NCBI RefSeq assembly: GCF_018388445.1
Contig: NZ_CP074405.1
Span: 124,001-188,000 of the forward strand
From: Cellulomonas wangleii
GTDB lineage: Bacteria; Actinomycetota; Actinomycetes; Actinomycetales; Cellulomonadaceae
Length of the DNA stretch: 64,000 nt
Direction of reading: 5' to 3'
Both the position numbers and the translations under genes were made by a program. Positions 8,803 to 16,536 of this stretch are shown here, piece by piece. The notes beneath the pieces were generated by a model. It was not told the origin of the DNA, ran no database searches, and was given only the letters and a program-made list of their open reading frames with translations. The first letter of the stretch is position 1. Each line of letters starts with the position of its first letter.

Positions 8803-9270
8803 GTGACCGTCTTCCTCGTCATCGGGGGCATCGGCCTCGTCGTCCTGCTCGCGTCGCTGGTCTTCGGCGACATCTTCGAGTCGTTCGACATCGGTGAGGG
8901 CGGGTTCTCCGGCATCGCCGCCGGCGTGGGCGCCGTCGTGTTCGGCGCCAGCGGGGTCATCGCACTGTCGTCGGACCTGCCGCTCGTCTGGGCGTACGTG
9001 ATCGGCGTGGGCTTCGCCGTCGTCGCCTTCGCCGCTGCCCAGGGCCTGGTCAAGCGGCTCTCGGAGACCGAGGACGCGCCGCCGCCGCCGCTGGACGGCG
9101 CGTTCGGCACGACGACGTCGACCACCGGCCCGTCGGGCGGCGAGGTCCGGCTCGAGGGCGTCCGCGACCTGGAGGCCCGGCTCGCCTGGGCCGACGAGGA
9201 GATCGCCGCGGGCACACGCGTCGTCGTGGTCGCGGTGTCCGGGTCCCGCGTGCACGTGCGTCCCGTGTGA
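8803..9270 (+). CDS. NfeD-like membrane protein, partner of flotillin
   Basis: This 155-residue protein has two or three membrane segments (residues about 3-25, 40-60, 64-85) followed by a C-terminal soluble domain with short beta strands (TRVVVVAVSGSRVHVRPV), the arrangement of short NfeD proteins whose OB-like fold faces the cytosol. NfeD proteins are encoded next to flotillins and organise membrane microdomains together with them; the adjacent gene here is indeed a flotillin. The start is GTG at 8803, preceded by AGGGACCCCTCTCC. A CATACT -10-like hexamer lies at 8763-8768. Confidence 0.8.
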   Translation: MTVFLVIGGIGLVVLLASLVFGDIFESFDIGEGGFSGIAAGVGAVVFGASGVIALSSDLPLVWAYVIGVGFAVVAFAAAQGLVKRLSETEDAPPPPLDGAFGTTTSTTGPSGGEVRLEGVRDLEARLAWADEEIAAGTRVVVVAVSGSRVHVRPV

Positions 9271-9325
9271 CGTCCTCGACCACCTGAGCCGCACCGCGGC
9301 CCCGGGCACCATCCGCAGTACCCAC

Positions 9326-9349
9326 AGGAAGGAGCCCGGCCCGGCCGGG
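9326..9349 (+). promoter_or_regulatory. Distant ribosome-binding site with hairpin spacer before flotillin
   Basis: AGGAAGGAG at 9326-9334 is the only good Shine-Dalgarno sequence, but it lies 20 bases before the ATG. The spacer holds a GC-only inverted repeat (CCCGG at 9335-9339, CCGGG at 9345-9349) that would fold and bring the site to a normal effective distance. No other start codon lies closer. Confidence 0.5.
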
Positions 9350-9354
9350 ACACC

Positions 9355-10824
9355 ATGCTCGAGCTCGCGCAGGGAAGCATCACCGTCATCGCGGTCGGCG
9401 CGCTGATCATCGCGTTCGTCGCGGTGATCGCGCTCATCACCAAGCGCATCCGCCGGGTGCCGCCCAACGAGGCGCTCATCATCGTCGGTCGCGGGGCGGG
9501 GCGCGGTGCGGCTGCCGACACCGGCCAGCGCGTGGTCGTCGGCGGGCGGGTCTTCGTCTGGCCGGTGCTGCAGCAGGGCTTCCCGATCTCGCTCGAGCAG
9601 CGTCAGATCGGCATCACCGTCGAGGGCGTCGACAAGAACCGCATCAAGCTCGCCATCAAGGCGTCCATCAACTTCAAGGTCCGCGGCGACGAGGAGGGCG
9701 TGCGGCGTGCCGCACAGCGCTTCCTGTCCCAGCAGGCGACGCTCACCGACGTCATCCGGGAGTCCCTCGAGGGGTCGCTGCGCGCCATCATCGGCGACAT
9801 GACGATCGAGCAGATCATCTCCGACCGCAAGTCGCTCCAGGACGCGGTCGTCGCCTCGACGAAGACGGACCTGGCCGAGCAGGGTCTGCAGGTCGACCTG
9901 CTCAACATCTCCGACATCTCGACGCCCGGCTCGGACTACCTGTCCAACCTGGGGCGCGCCGAGGCCGCCCGCGCCCGGCAGGTCGCCGAGGTCAAGGAGG
10001 CCGAGGCCCAGCAGGTCTCCGAGTTCGCCAAGATCCGGGCGATGGAGCAGATCGCCGAGCGTCAGCGCGACCTCGCGCTCAAGCAGGCCGCGATCAAGGC
10101 GGAGACCGACAAGGCGAACGCCGAGGCCAACGCCGCCGGCCAGCTCGCCCGGGCCGAGCAGGACAAGCTCGTCGCCCTGCAGGAGCGCGACGCCCTCGCC
10201 GAGAAGGCGAAGGTGACCGAGGAGCAGCTCGACATCGACGTCCGCAAGCCGGCCGAGGCGTCCGCGTACGCCGCGGTCCAGCAGGCCAACGCCGAGCGTG
10301 ACGCCGCCAACGCGGCCGCCGAGGCCGACGCGTACCGCCGCATGAAGGTCGCCGAGGCCAACAAGATCGCGACGGTCCAGGACGCCGAGGCCGCCGCCGA
10401 GGCCACCATCCGCGCCGGTAACGCCGAGCGCGACCGGCAGCTCGCCGAGGCCAAGGCGCTCGAGGCGCTGGGTCTGGCGCGCGCCGCCGCCGCCCGTGCG
10501 GAGGGTCTGGCGCAGGCCGAGGCCACGCACGCGCAGGCCGAGGCGCTGCGCGAGCAGGGCGAGGCGGTCCTGGCCCAGCAGGTCATCGCGCTGCTGCCCG
10601 AGATCGTCCGCGCCGCCGCCGAGCCGATCGGCTCGATCGACCAGCTCACCGTGGTGTCGACCGACGGCGCGTCGGCCATGACGCGGACGGTCGGGCAGGT
10701 GCTGGGCGAGGGCCAGGAGGTCATCAAGTCCCTGACCGGCCTCGACCTCAACACGCTCGTCGCCGGCATCGCCGGCCGCGCCGTGGGCACCAACGGCGCA
10801 CCCGCGGGCAGCAACCGCAGCTGA
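9355..10824 (+). CDS. Flotillin-like SPFH-domain protein
   Basis: This 489-residue protein has an N-terminal membrane segment (about residues 8-28) and the SPFH/band 7 domain (about 35-200, with [15 protein letters not shown] and [27 protein letters not shown]). A long Ala/Glu-rich coiled coil follows (about 200-410, EAEAAA-type repeats), and a C-terminal [13 protein letters not shown] segment ends the protein. This is the architecture of FloT/YuaG, which assembles oligomers marking membrane microdomains. It follows the NfeD-like gene by 84 bases and probably shares its transcript. A strong terminator follows. Confidence 0.92.
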   Translation: MLELAQGSITVIAVGALIIAFVAVIALITKRIRRVPPNEALIIVGRGAGRGAAADTGQRVVVGGRVFVWPVLQQGFPISLEQRQIGITVEGVDKNRIKLAIKASINFKVRGDEEGVRRAAQRFLSQQATLTDVIRESLEGSLRAIIGDMTIEQIISDRKSLQDAVVASTKTDLAEQGLQVDLLNISDISTPGSDYLSNLGRAEAARARQVAEVKEAEAQQVSEFAKIRAMEQIAERQRDLALKQAAIKAETDKANAEANAAGQLARAEQDKLVALQERDALAEKAKVTEEQLDIDVRKPAEASAYAAVQQANAERDAANAAAEADAYRRMKVAEANKIATVQDAEAAAEATIRAGNAERDRQLAEAKALEALGLARAAAARAEGLAQAEATHAQAEALREQGEAVLAQQVIALLPEIVRAAAEPIGSIDQLTVVSTDGASAMTRTVGQVLGEGQEVIKSLTGLDLNTLVAGIAGRAVGTNGAPAGSNRS

Positions 10825-10829
10825 CCGGC

Positions 10830-10873
10830 CCGGGCTGGATCGCCCCTCGTCATGAGAGGGCGATCCAGCCCGG
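10830..10873 (+). terminator. Hairpin terminator after flotillin
   Basis: A perfect 16-base inverted repeat (ccgggctggatcgccc at 10830-10845, complement at 10858-10873) with an 11-12 base loop begins 5 bases after the stop codon. Confidence 0.85.
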
Positions 10874-10943
10874 TCGCCGAGAAGAGCTCCTCCGGCAGCG
10901 ACCCGCACGGAATCCCCGGCGGGCGCGCCGGGTTGTGCCAGGC

Positions 10944-11396
10944 ATGCCCCTCACCGGTGAGTACGCCCCCAGCACGTCGGACCGCGCCCGCGAGCAGGTG
11001 GAGCTGTACGAGAGCTCCGGCGGGACGCGCGGCACGACGCTCGACGGGCAGCCCGTCGTCGTCCTGTGGACCCTCGGCGCGACGAGCGGGAAGATCCGCA
11101 AGACCCCGCTGATGCGCGTCGAGCACGGCGGCGAGTACGCGGTCGTCGCGTCGCTCGGCGGTGCGCCGACGCACCCCGTCTGGTACCGCAACATCGTCGC
11201 CCACCCGCAGGTCGAGCTGCAGGACGGGCCCGTGCGCAGGGACTACGTCGCCCGCGAGGTGACGGGTGCGGAGCGGGACGCCTGGTGGGCGCGGGCGGTC
11301 GAGGTGTGGCCGGACTACGAGGCGTACACCCGGCGCACGGACCGGCTGATCCCCGTGCTCGTGCTCACCCCCGTCGACCGGCGCGACCAGGGCTGA
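10944..11396 (+). CDS. F420-dependent nitroreductase (DDN) family protein
   Basis: This 150-residue protein matches the deazaflavin-dependent nitroreductase family: [41 protein letters not shown] and the terminal [20 protein letters not shown] segment are typical. Members use reduced coenzyme F420 to reduce quinones or nitroaromatics; Mycobacterium Ddn activates pretomanid. The substrate here is unknown. ATG at 10944 is preferred; a GTG three codons upstream is possible, and no clear ribosome-binding site distinguishes them. It is convergent with the metal-transport operon. Confidence 0.9.
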   Translation: MPLTGEYAPSTSDRAREQVELYESSGGTRGTTLDGQPVVVLWTLGATSGKIRKTPLMRVEHGGEYAVVASLGGAPTHPVWYRNIVAHPQVELQDGPVRRDYVAREVTGAERDAWWARAVEVWPDYEAYTRRTDRLIPVLVLTPVDRRDQG

Positions 11397-11451
11397 CCAC
11401 GGCAGGAACGGGCGTCGCGCGCACCGGCGCGGACCGGGCCGCAGCGTCCTG

Positions 11452-12318
11452 TCACGGCGTGGGCGTGCGGAGCCGGCGGCGGGTCAGGCGGGTGGTGACC
11501 ACACCACGCTGCGGGCCGAACAGGTGCACGAGCGCGAAGACGACGCCCTGCGTGAGCACGATCGTCGCGCCCGACGCCGTGTCGGCGTAGTAGCTGACGT
11601 AGAGGCCCACGACCCCGCAGGCCGCGGACAGCGACGGCGCGATCAGCAGCATGCGGGAGAACCGGTCCGTCAGCAGGTACGCCGTGGCGCCGGGGACGAT
11701 GAGCATGGCCACGACGAGCACCACCCCGACGGCCTGCAGGGCGACGACCGCGGTGAGCGCCAACAGCCCCAGCAGCAGCGCGCCCAGACGCCGCGGGCTG
11801 ATGCCGATGGCGTGCGCGTGCATCGGGTCGAACGCGTACAGCGTGAGGTCCCGGCGCCTGACCAGCAGCACGGTGAGGACCACGGCCCCCAGCCCGCCGA
11901 TCTGCACCAGGTCGGTGCCGGACACCCCGAGCAGGTTGCCGAACACGATGTGGTTGAGGTCCGTCTGGCTGGGCGTCACCGACACCAGCACCAGTCCGAG
12001 GGCGAACAGCGACGTGAACACGATGCCGATCGCGGCGTCCTCCTTGACGCGGCTGGTGTCCCGGACGAACCCGATGAGCACGACCGCCAGCACGCCGAAC
12101 ACCACGGCCCCGAGCGCGAACGGCGCCCCCACCACGTACGCGAGGACCACGCCGGGCAGCACGGCGTGCGACACCGCGTCACCCATGAGGGACCACCCGA
12201 TGAGCACCAGCCAGCACGACAGCACGGCGCACACGACCGACGCGACGACGATCGTGACCAGGGCGCGCACCATGAAGTCGTAGGTGAGGGGCTCGAGCAG
12301 CAGGTCCAGCGGGCTCAT
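11452..12318 (-). CDS. Metal ABC transporter permease (cluster 9, manganese/zinc type)
   Basis: This 288-residue protein has eight to nine membrane segments of the ABC-3 type. Family marks include the early segment WSLMGDAVSHAVLPGVVLAY and the loop DAAIGIVFTSLFALGLVL. It is the last gene of a three-gene operon; its ATG shares one base with the ATPase stop. The family moves Mn, Zn or Fe; the binding protein of this operon suggests manganese. Confidence 0.92.
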   Translation of the reverse strand: MSPLDLLLEPLTYDFMVRALVTIVVASVVCAVLSCWLVLIGWSLMGDAVSHAVLPGVVLAYVVGAPFALGAVVFGVLAVVLIGFVRDTSRVKEDAAIGIVFTSLFALGLVLVSVTPSQTDLNHIVFGNLLGVSGTDLVQIGGLGAVVLTVLLVRRRDLTLYAFDPMHAHAIGISPRRLGALLLGLLALTAVVALQAVGVVLVVAMLIVPGATAYLLTDRFSRMLLIAPSLSAACGVVGLYVSYYADTASGATIVLTQGVVFALVHLFGPQRGVVTTRLTRRRLRTPTP

Positions 12319-13049
12319 CAGGGCACCTCACGGACGTCGGAGCCGAACGCGAGCGCCAGGTTCTCGGGCCGCAGGACGTCCTGCGGCGTGCCGTGCACCA
12401 GGACGTGGCCGTGCAGCAGCGCGGCCTCGTCGGCCAGGGCGGGCAGCGCGTGCAGGTCGTGCGTCGAGACGAGCACGGCGGCCCCGGCGGCGGCCAGCTC
12501 GCGCAGCAGCCGGGTGATCGTGGCCTCGGAGCGCTTGTCGACCCCCGCGAACGGCTCGTCCAGCAGCAGCACGGTCGCGCCCTGCGCGAGCCCGCGCGCG
12601 ACGAACGCCCGCTTGCGCTGCCCACCCGACAGGCGCCCGATCTGCCGGTCCGCGAGGTCGGTCAGCTCGACCCGGGCCAGGGCCTCGTCGACGGCGGCGT
12701 GGTCGGCGCGGCCGGGGCGGCGCGTCAGGCCGAGGTGCCCGTAGCGGCCCGTCATGACGACGTCCCGCACCGACAGCGGGAACGTCCAGTCCACGTCCTC
12801 GCTCTGCGGCACGTAGCCCACGGCACCGCGTCGGCGGGCGGCCGCGGGGTCCGTGCCGTCGACCAGCACCGTGCCCGCGTCCGGGCGGACGACCCCCATG
12901 ACGCACTTGAAGAGCGTGGACTTGCCGGAGCCGTTGACGCCGACCAGCCCGCAGACGCGGCCGTGGTCGAGGGTCAGGCTCGCCCCGTCCAGGGCCCGCA
13001 CGGTGCCGTAGCTGACGTGCAGGTCGCGGACCTCCAGGGCGTGCGTCAC
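12318..13049 (-). CDS. Metal ABC transporter ATPase
   Basis: This 243-residue ATPase has Walker A GVNGSGKST (near residue 36), the Q-loop GYVPQ, signature LSGGQ, Walker B VLLLDEPF, and the switch histidine in VLVSTHD. The segment DVDWTFPLSVRDVVMTGRYG after the Q-loop is typical of MntB/ZnuC-type ATPases of the metal family. The GTG start overlaps the binding-protein stop by 4 bases, and its own stop overlaps the permease start, so all three are translationally coupled. Confidence 0.93.
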   Translation of the reverse strand: MTHALEVRDLHVSYGTVRALDGASLTLDHGRVCGLVGVNGSGKSTLFKCVMGVVRPDAGTVLVDGTDPAAARRRGAVGYVPQSEDVDWTFPLSVRDVVMTGRYGHLGLTRRPGRADHAAVDEALARVELTDLADRQIGRLSGGQRKRAFVARGLAQGATVLLLDEPFAGVDKRSEATITRLLRELAAAGAAVLVSTHDLHALPALADEAALLHGHVLVHGTPQDVLRPENLALAFGSDVREVP

Positions 13050-13972
13050 GAGGTGCGCCCGGTGAGGCCGTCGACGATGACGCGCACGTCGTGGCGCAGC
13101 AGGTCGAGGTACGTCGGGACCGGACCGTCGGGCTCGGACAACGAGTCGACGTAGAGCGTGCCGCCCAGCACCGCGCCGGTGGCCTCGGCGATGCGGCGCA
13201 TGGGGGCGTCGGAGACGGTCGACTCGCAGAAGACGGCCGGCACCTCGTCCGCGCGGACCGTGTCGACGACGGCCGCGACCTGCCGCGGCGTGGCCTGCTG
13301 CTCGGCGTTGACGGGCCAGATGTAGTGCTCCGTGAGCCCGGCGTCCCGCGCCAGGTAGGAGAAGGCGCCCTCGCAGGTCACCAGCGCGCGGTGCTGCTCG
13401 GGCAGGGCTCCCAGCGCGGTGACCAGCTCGTCGTGGACCTGCTGCAGCTCGGTGCTGTAGGCGTCGGCGTTGGCGCGGTAGTCGTCGGCGTGCGCGGGGT
13501 CGAGGTCGGCGAAGGCGTCGGCGATGTTCCGCACGTACACCTGGGCCTGCAGCGGGCTCATCCACGCGTGCGGGTTGGGCCGGCCGGCGTAGGCGTCGCC
13601 CGTGACGTCGATGACGTCCACCCCGTCGGAGACCACCACGTGCGGGGCGTCCAGGCCGTCGACGAACTGCTCGAACCACCGTTCCAGTCCGAGGCCGTTG
13701 TCGAGGACGAGGTCGGCGCGACGGGCGCGGGCGATGTCGCCGGGGGTGGGGTCGTAGCCGTGGACCTCGGCACCCACGCGGGTGATCGACTCGACCTGCA
13801 GGTGCTCGCCGGCGACGTTCGCGGCGATGTCGGCCAGGACGGTGAACGTGGTCAGGACGACCGGGCGGCCGTCGTCCGCGGGGCGTGCGGTGCAGCCCGC
13901 GAGCAGCGCGAGGACCGTGAGCACGGCTCCCGCGCACCACGACCGGCGGTGCTGCGGGGAGGGGTGTCGCAT
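13046..13972 (-). CDS. Metal-binding lipoprotein of ABC importer, manganese type
   Basis: This 308-residue protein has a lipobox (ALLAGC, about residues 18-23) after a basic N-terminus. The cluster-9 metal ligands can be read: His in EVHGYDP, His in NPHAWM, Glu in TCEGAFSYL and Asp in LYVDSLSEPDG. A His-His-Glu-Asp set matches manganese-binding PsaA/MntC proteins rather than zinc proteins, which use three His, so Mn import is the best inference. The start at 13972, not a longer alternative at 14041, is supported by the lipoprotein signal and by a promoter whose -10 ends 7 bases upstream. Confidence 0.9.
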   Translation of the reverse strand: MRHPSPQHRRSWCAGAVLTVLALLAGCTARPADDGRPVVLTTFTVLADIAANVAGEHLQVESITRVGAEVHGYDPTPGDIARARRADLVLDNGLGLERWFEQFVDGLDAPHVVVSDGVDVIDVTGDAYAGRPNPHAWMSPLQAQVYVRNIADAFADLDPAHADDYRANADAYSTELQQVHDELVTALGALPEQHRALVTCEGAFSYLARDAGLTEHYIWPVNAEQQATPRQVAAVVDTVRADEVPAVFCESTVSDAPMRRIAEATGAVLGGTLYVDSLSEPDGPVPTYLDLLRHDVRVIVDGLTGRTS

Positions 13973-13979
13973 GCTGCCG

Positions 13980-14008
13980 AACCTAGTTTCGGCCGACCGA
14001 ACTCGCAA
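13980..14008 (-). promoter_or_regulatory. Promoter of the Mn transport operon with palindrome in the spacer
   Basis: On the minus strand, TTGCGA (14003-14008) and TAGGTT (13980-13985) are separated by exactly 17 bases. The -10 ends 7 bases before the ATG at 13972, suggesting a leaderless mRNA. The spacer holds a near-palindrome, GTTCGG-TCGG-CCGAAAC, a suitable repressor site. A DtxR/MntR-type metal repressor is the natural candidate, but the sequence does not match their classical consensus. Confidence 0.6.
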
Positions 14009-14052
14009 GATCCCCCGGACGTAACTTCGTGCGCTGACCAAGGATGGACGCC

Positions 14053-16446
14053 ATGACGCTGCCCACCCTGCCCACCCGCCCGGTGGCCGACCCCGCCGCC
14101 GTGGTCCAGGGGGACACCTACCGGATCACCGTCCTGACCGACGGTCTGCTGCGCCTGGAGCACTCCCCGGACGGTGTCTTCGAGGACCGACCGTCCACGT
14201 TCGCGCTGCACCGCCGCCAGCCCGTCCCCGAGTTCCGCGTGGTCGACCGCGGCACCCACCTCGAGGTCGTCACGCGGCGCCTGCGCCTGACGTACGACAA
14301 GGGGCCGTTCACCACCAGCGGGCTGTCGGTCGCGGTGCTGGGCGCCGTCACCACCTGGCACTCGGTGTGGCGCTACGGGCAGGACGACGACGGTCGCAAC
14401 CTCGGCGGCACGGCCCGCACGCTCGACGAGGCGGACGGGGCCGTGCCCCTGGAGCCGGGCGTCGCCGGCCGCTACGGGTACGCCGTGATCGACGACTCCC
14501 GCTCCCTGCTGCTCACCGAGGACGGCTGGGTGGCGCCGCGCGACGACCGCCGCACCGACCTGTACGTCTTCGCGTACGGGCACGACCACGCCGAGGCGGT
14601 GCGCGCGCTCTACGCGGTGTCCGGCCCGCAGCCCGTGCTGCCGCGCTGGGCGCTGGGCAACTGGTGGAGCCGCTACCACCGCTACACCGCCGAGGAGTAC
14701 GTGGCCCTGCTCGACCGGTTCCGGGCCGCGGGTGTCCCCTTCTCGGTGGCGGTCCTCGACATGGACTGGCACGTCACGGACGTGGACCCGGCGATCGGCA
14801 GCGGCTGGACCGGCTACACCTGGGACCGTGAGCTGTTCGGCGACCCGGCGGCCTTCCTCGCCGAGGTCCACGCCCGCGGTCTGCGCGTCACCCTCAACGT
14901 GCACCCGGCGGACGGCGTCGGCCCGCACGAGGAGGCGTACGGCGCGATGTGCCAGGCCCTCGGCCTGGACCCGTCGACCCGTGACCCGATCGCGTTCGAC
15001 GTCACCGACGAGGCCTTCCTCACCGCCTACCTCGACGTCCTGCACCGCGGCCTGGAGGACGAGGGCGTCGACTTCTGGTGGATCGACTGGCAGCAGGGGC
15101 CGCACTCGCGCGTCGCCGGCATCGACCCGCTGTGGATGCTCAACCACTTCCACTTCCTCGACAACGCGCGCGACGGGCGCCGCCCGCTGACGTTCTCGCG
15201 GTACGCCGGGCCCGGGTCGCACCGGTACCCCGTCGGGTTCTCCGGGGACGCGGTGGTGTCGTGGGCGTCGCTCGCGGCCCAGCCGCACTTCACGGCCACC
15301 GCCGCGAACATCGGGTACGGCTGGTGGAGCCACGACATCGGCGGGCACATGTTCGGCGCCAAGGACGACGAGCTCGCGACGCGCTGGGTGCAGCTCGGCA
15401 CGTTCTCGCCCGTCCTGCGGCTGCACTCGTCGAACAACCCGTTCCTCACCAAGGAGCCGTGGGCGTTCGGCCCGGAGCACGCCGCGGTCCAGACGGACTT
15501 CCTGCGGCTGCGCCACCGCCTGGTGCCGTACCTGCACACCATGAACCACCGGGCGGCGCGCGAGGGCGTGCCGCTGGTGACGCCGATGTACCACCGCTGG
15601 TCGCGGCACCGCGAGGCGTACGGCGTGCCCGGGCAGTTCCTCTTCGGGTCGCAGCTGCTGGTGGCGCCCGTGACGTCGCCGCGGGACCGTGGGTCGGCCA
15701 CGGCAGCGGTGCGTGCGTGGCTCCCGGACGGTGCGTGGGTCGACGTGCTGACCGGCCTCGTCTACGACGGCGGCCGCGAGCTCGTGCTGCACCGCGACCT
15801 GGCCGCCGTGCCGGTGCTCGCGGCGGCCGGCGCGATCGTCCCGCTCGACGCGGCGGACGTGCCGGACGACGACCCGGTCGAGCCGTGCGCGCTGGAGGTC
15901 CTCGTCGTCGTCGGCGCGGACGGGGCGTTCACGCTCGTCGAGGACGACGGCACGGGCGACGGCCTGGACTCCTCCCGCGTCGCGCGCACGCCGCTGACGT
16001 GGGACCAGGCGCGCGGTGCGCTGACCGTGGGACCGGTCGAGGGGGCCGCCGGCGTCGTGCCCGCGACGCGCACGTGGACCGCGACGTTCGTGTCCGTCGC
16101 CGACGACGTCACGCCGGTGGCGACCGTCGAGGGCGCACCGGCCGAGCCCGTCGTCGCCCGTGCCGCCGACGGCCGGCTGCGGGTGACGGTGGCCGACGTG
16201 CCCGTCGGGGCCACGCTGCGCGTCGGGCTCGGCGAGGCGCCGGCGCTGCGGCCGAACGACGTCGCGGGGCGGCTGCACCGGCTGCTGGACGTCGCGCAGG
16301 TGGGCTACGAGCTCAAGAGCCGCGTGCTCGACGTGCTGACGTCCGACCGTCCGCTGCACGTGCGGCTGTCGCACCTGGCCGCGCTCGACGTGCCGCCGGC
16401 GCTGCGCGGGGCGCTGGAGGAGGTCGTGCTAGCGCGCGTGCCCTGA
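14053..16446 (+). CDS. Glycoside hydrolase family 31 enzyme
   Basis: This 797-residue protein has the N-terminal beta-sandwich, a (beta/alpha)8 catalytic barrel (about residues 190-530) and C-terminal beta domains of GH31. Substrate-site marks include ALGNWWSRYHRYT and SVAVLDMDWH. The nucleophile lies in FWWIDWQQG (Asp345) and the acid/base in VGFSGD (Asp399). GH31 members hydrolyse alpha-glucosides or alpha-xylosides; the Trp-Gln-Gln after the nucleophile is not the usual Met-Asn-Glu, so the substrate is open. No signal peptide is seen, so it is probably cytoplasmic. The start at 14053 follows AAGGA at 14040-14044; an ATG at 14044 has no usable ribosome-binding site. Confidence 0.9.
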   Translation: MTLPTLPTRPVADPAAVVQGDTYRITVLTDGLLRLEHSPDGVFEDRPSTFALHRRQPVPEFRVVDRGTHLEVVTRRLRLTYDKGPFTTSGLSVAVLGAVTTWHSVWRYGQDDDGRNLGGTARTLDEADGAVPLEPGVAGRYGYAVIDDSRSLLLTEDGWVAPRDDRRTDLYVFAYGHDHAEAVRALYAVSGPQPVLPRWALGNWWSRYHRYTAEEYVALLDRFRAAGVPFSVAVLDMDWHVTDVDPAIGSGWTGYTWDRELFGDPAAFLAEVHARGLRVTLNVHPADGVGPHEEAYGAMCQALGLDPSTRDPIAFDVTDEAFLTAYLDVLHRGLEDEGVDFWWIDWQQGPHSRVAGIDPLWMLNHFHFLDNARDGRRPLTFSRYAGPGSHRYPVGFSGDAVVSWASLAAQPHFTATAANIGYGWWSHDIGGHMFGAKDDELATRWVQLGTFSPVLRLHSSNNPFLTKEPWAFGPEHAAVQTDFLRLRHRLVPYLHTMNHRAAREGVPLVTPMYHRWSRHREAYGVPGQFLFGSQLLVAPVTSPRDRGSATAAVRAWLPDGAWVDVLTGLVYDGGRELVLHRDLAAVPVLAAAGAIVPLDAADVPDDDPVEPCALEVLVVVGADGAFTLVEDDGTGDGLDSSRVARTPLTWDQARGALTVGPVEGAAGVVPATRTWTATFVSVADDVTPVATVEGAPAEPVVARAADGRLRVTVADVPVGATLRVGLGEAPALRPNDVAGRLHRLLDVAQVGYELKSRVLDVLTSDRPLHVRLSHLAALDVPPALRGALEEVVLARVP

Positions 16447-16452
16447 GGGTGC

Positions 16453-16529
16453 GAACGGGTGACGACGGGGTCGGTGGCCCGGTCGACACGGACAAGTCCG
16501 GCATCATGAGGGCCCCACCCTCTGGAGGA
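16453..16529 (+). promoter_or_regulatory. Shared upstream element of OmpA-lipoprotein 1
   Basis: GAACGGGTG at 16453 is followed 48 bases later by GCATCATGAG (16501), then CCCCACCC and GGAGGA before the GTG. The same order and spacing (47-48 bases) occur upstream of the two paralogous lipoprotein genes. CATCAT is a plausible -10 and GGAGGA is the ribosome-binding site; GAACGGG may be an activator or sigma-factor contact. Confidence 0.5.
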
Positions 16530-16536
16530 CCCTCTC

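Noticed and set aside
8584..10908. A 774-residue minus-strand frame opposite NfeD and flotillin
   Set aside because: It is low-complexity Gly/Arg/Leu-rich and antisense to clear gene families.
12318..13940. A 540-residue minus frame extending the Mn transporter ATPase upstream
   Set aside because: Its first half is a shadow of the binding-protein gene; the true ATPase starts at GTG 13049 with a 4-base overlap.
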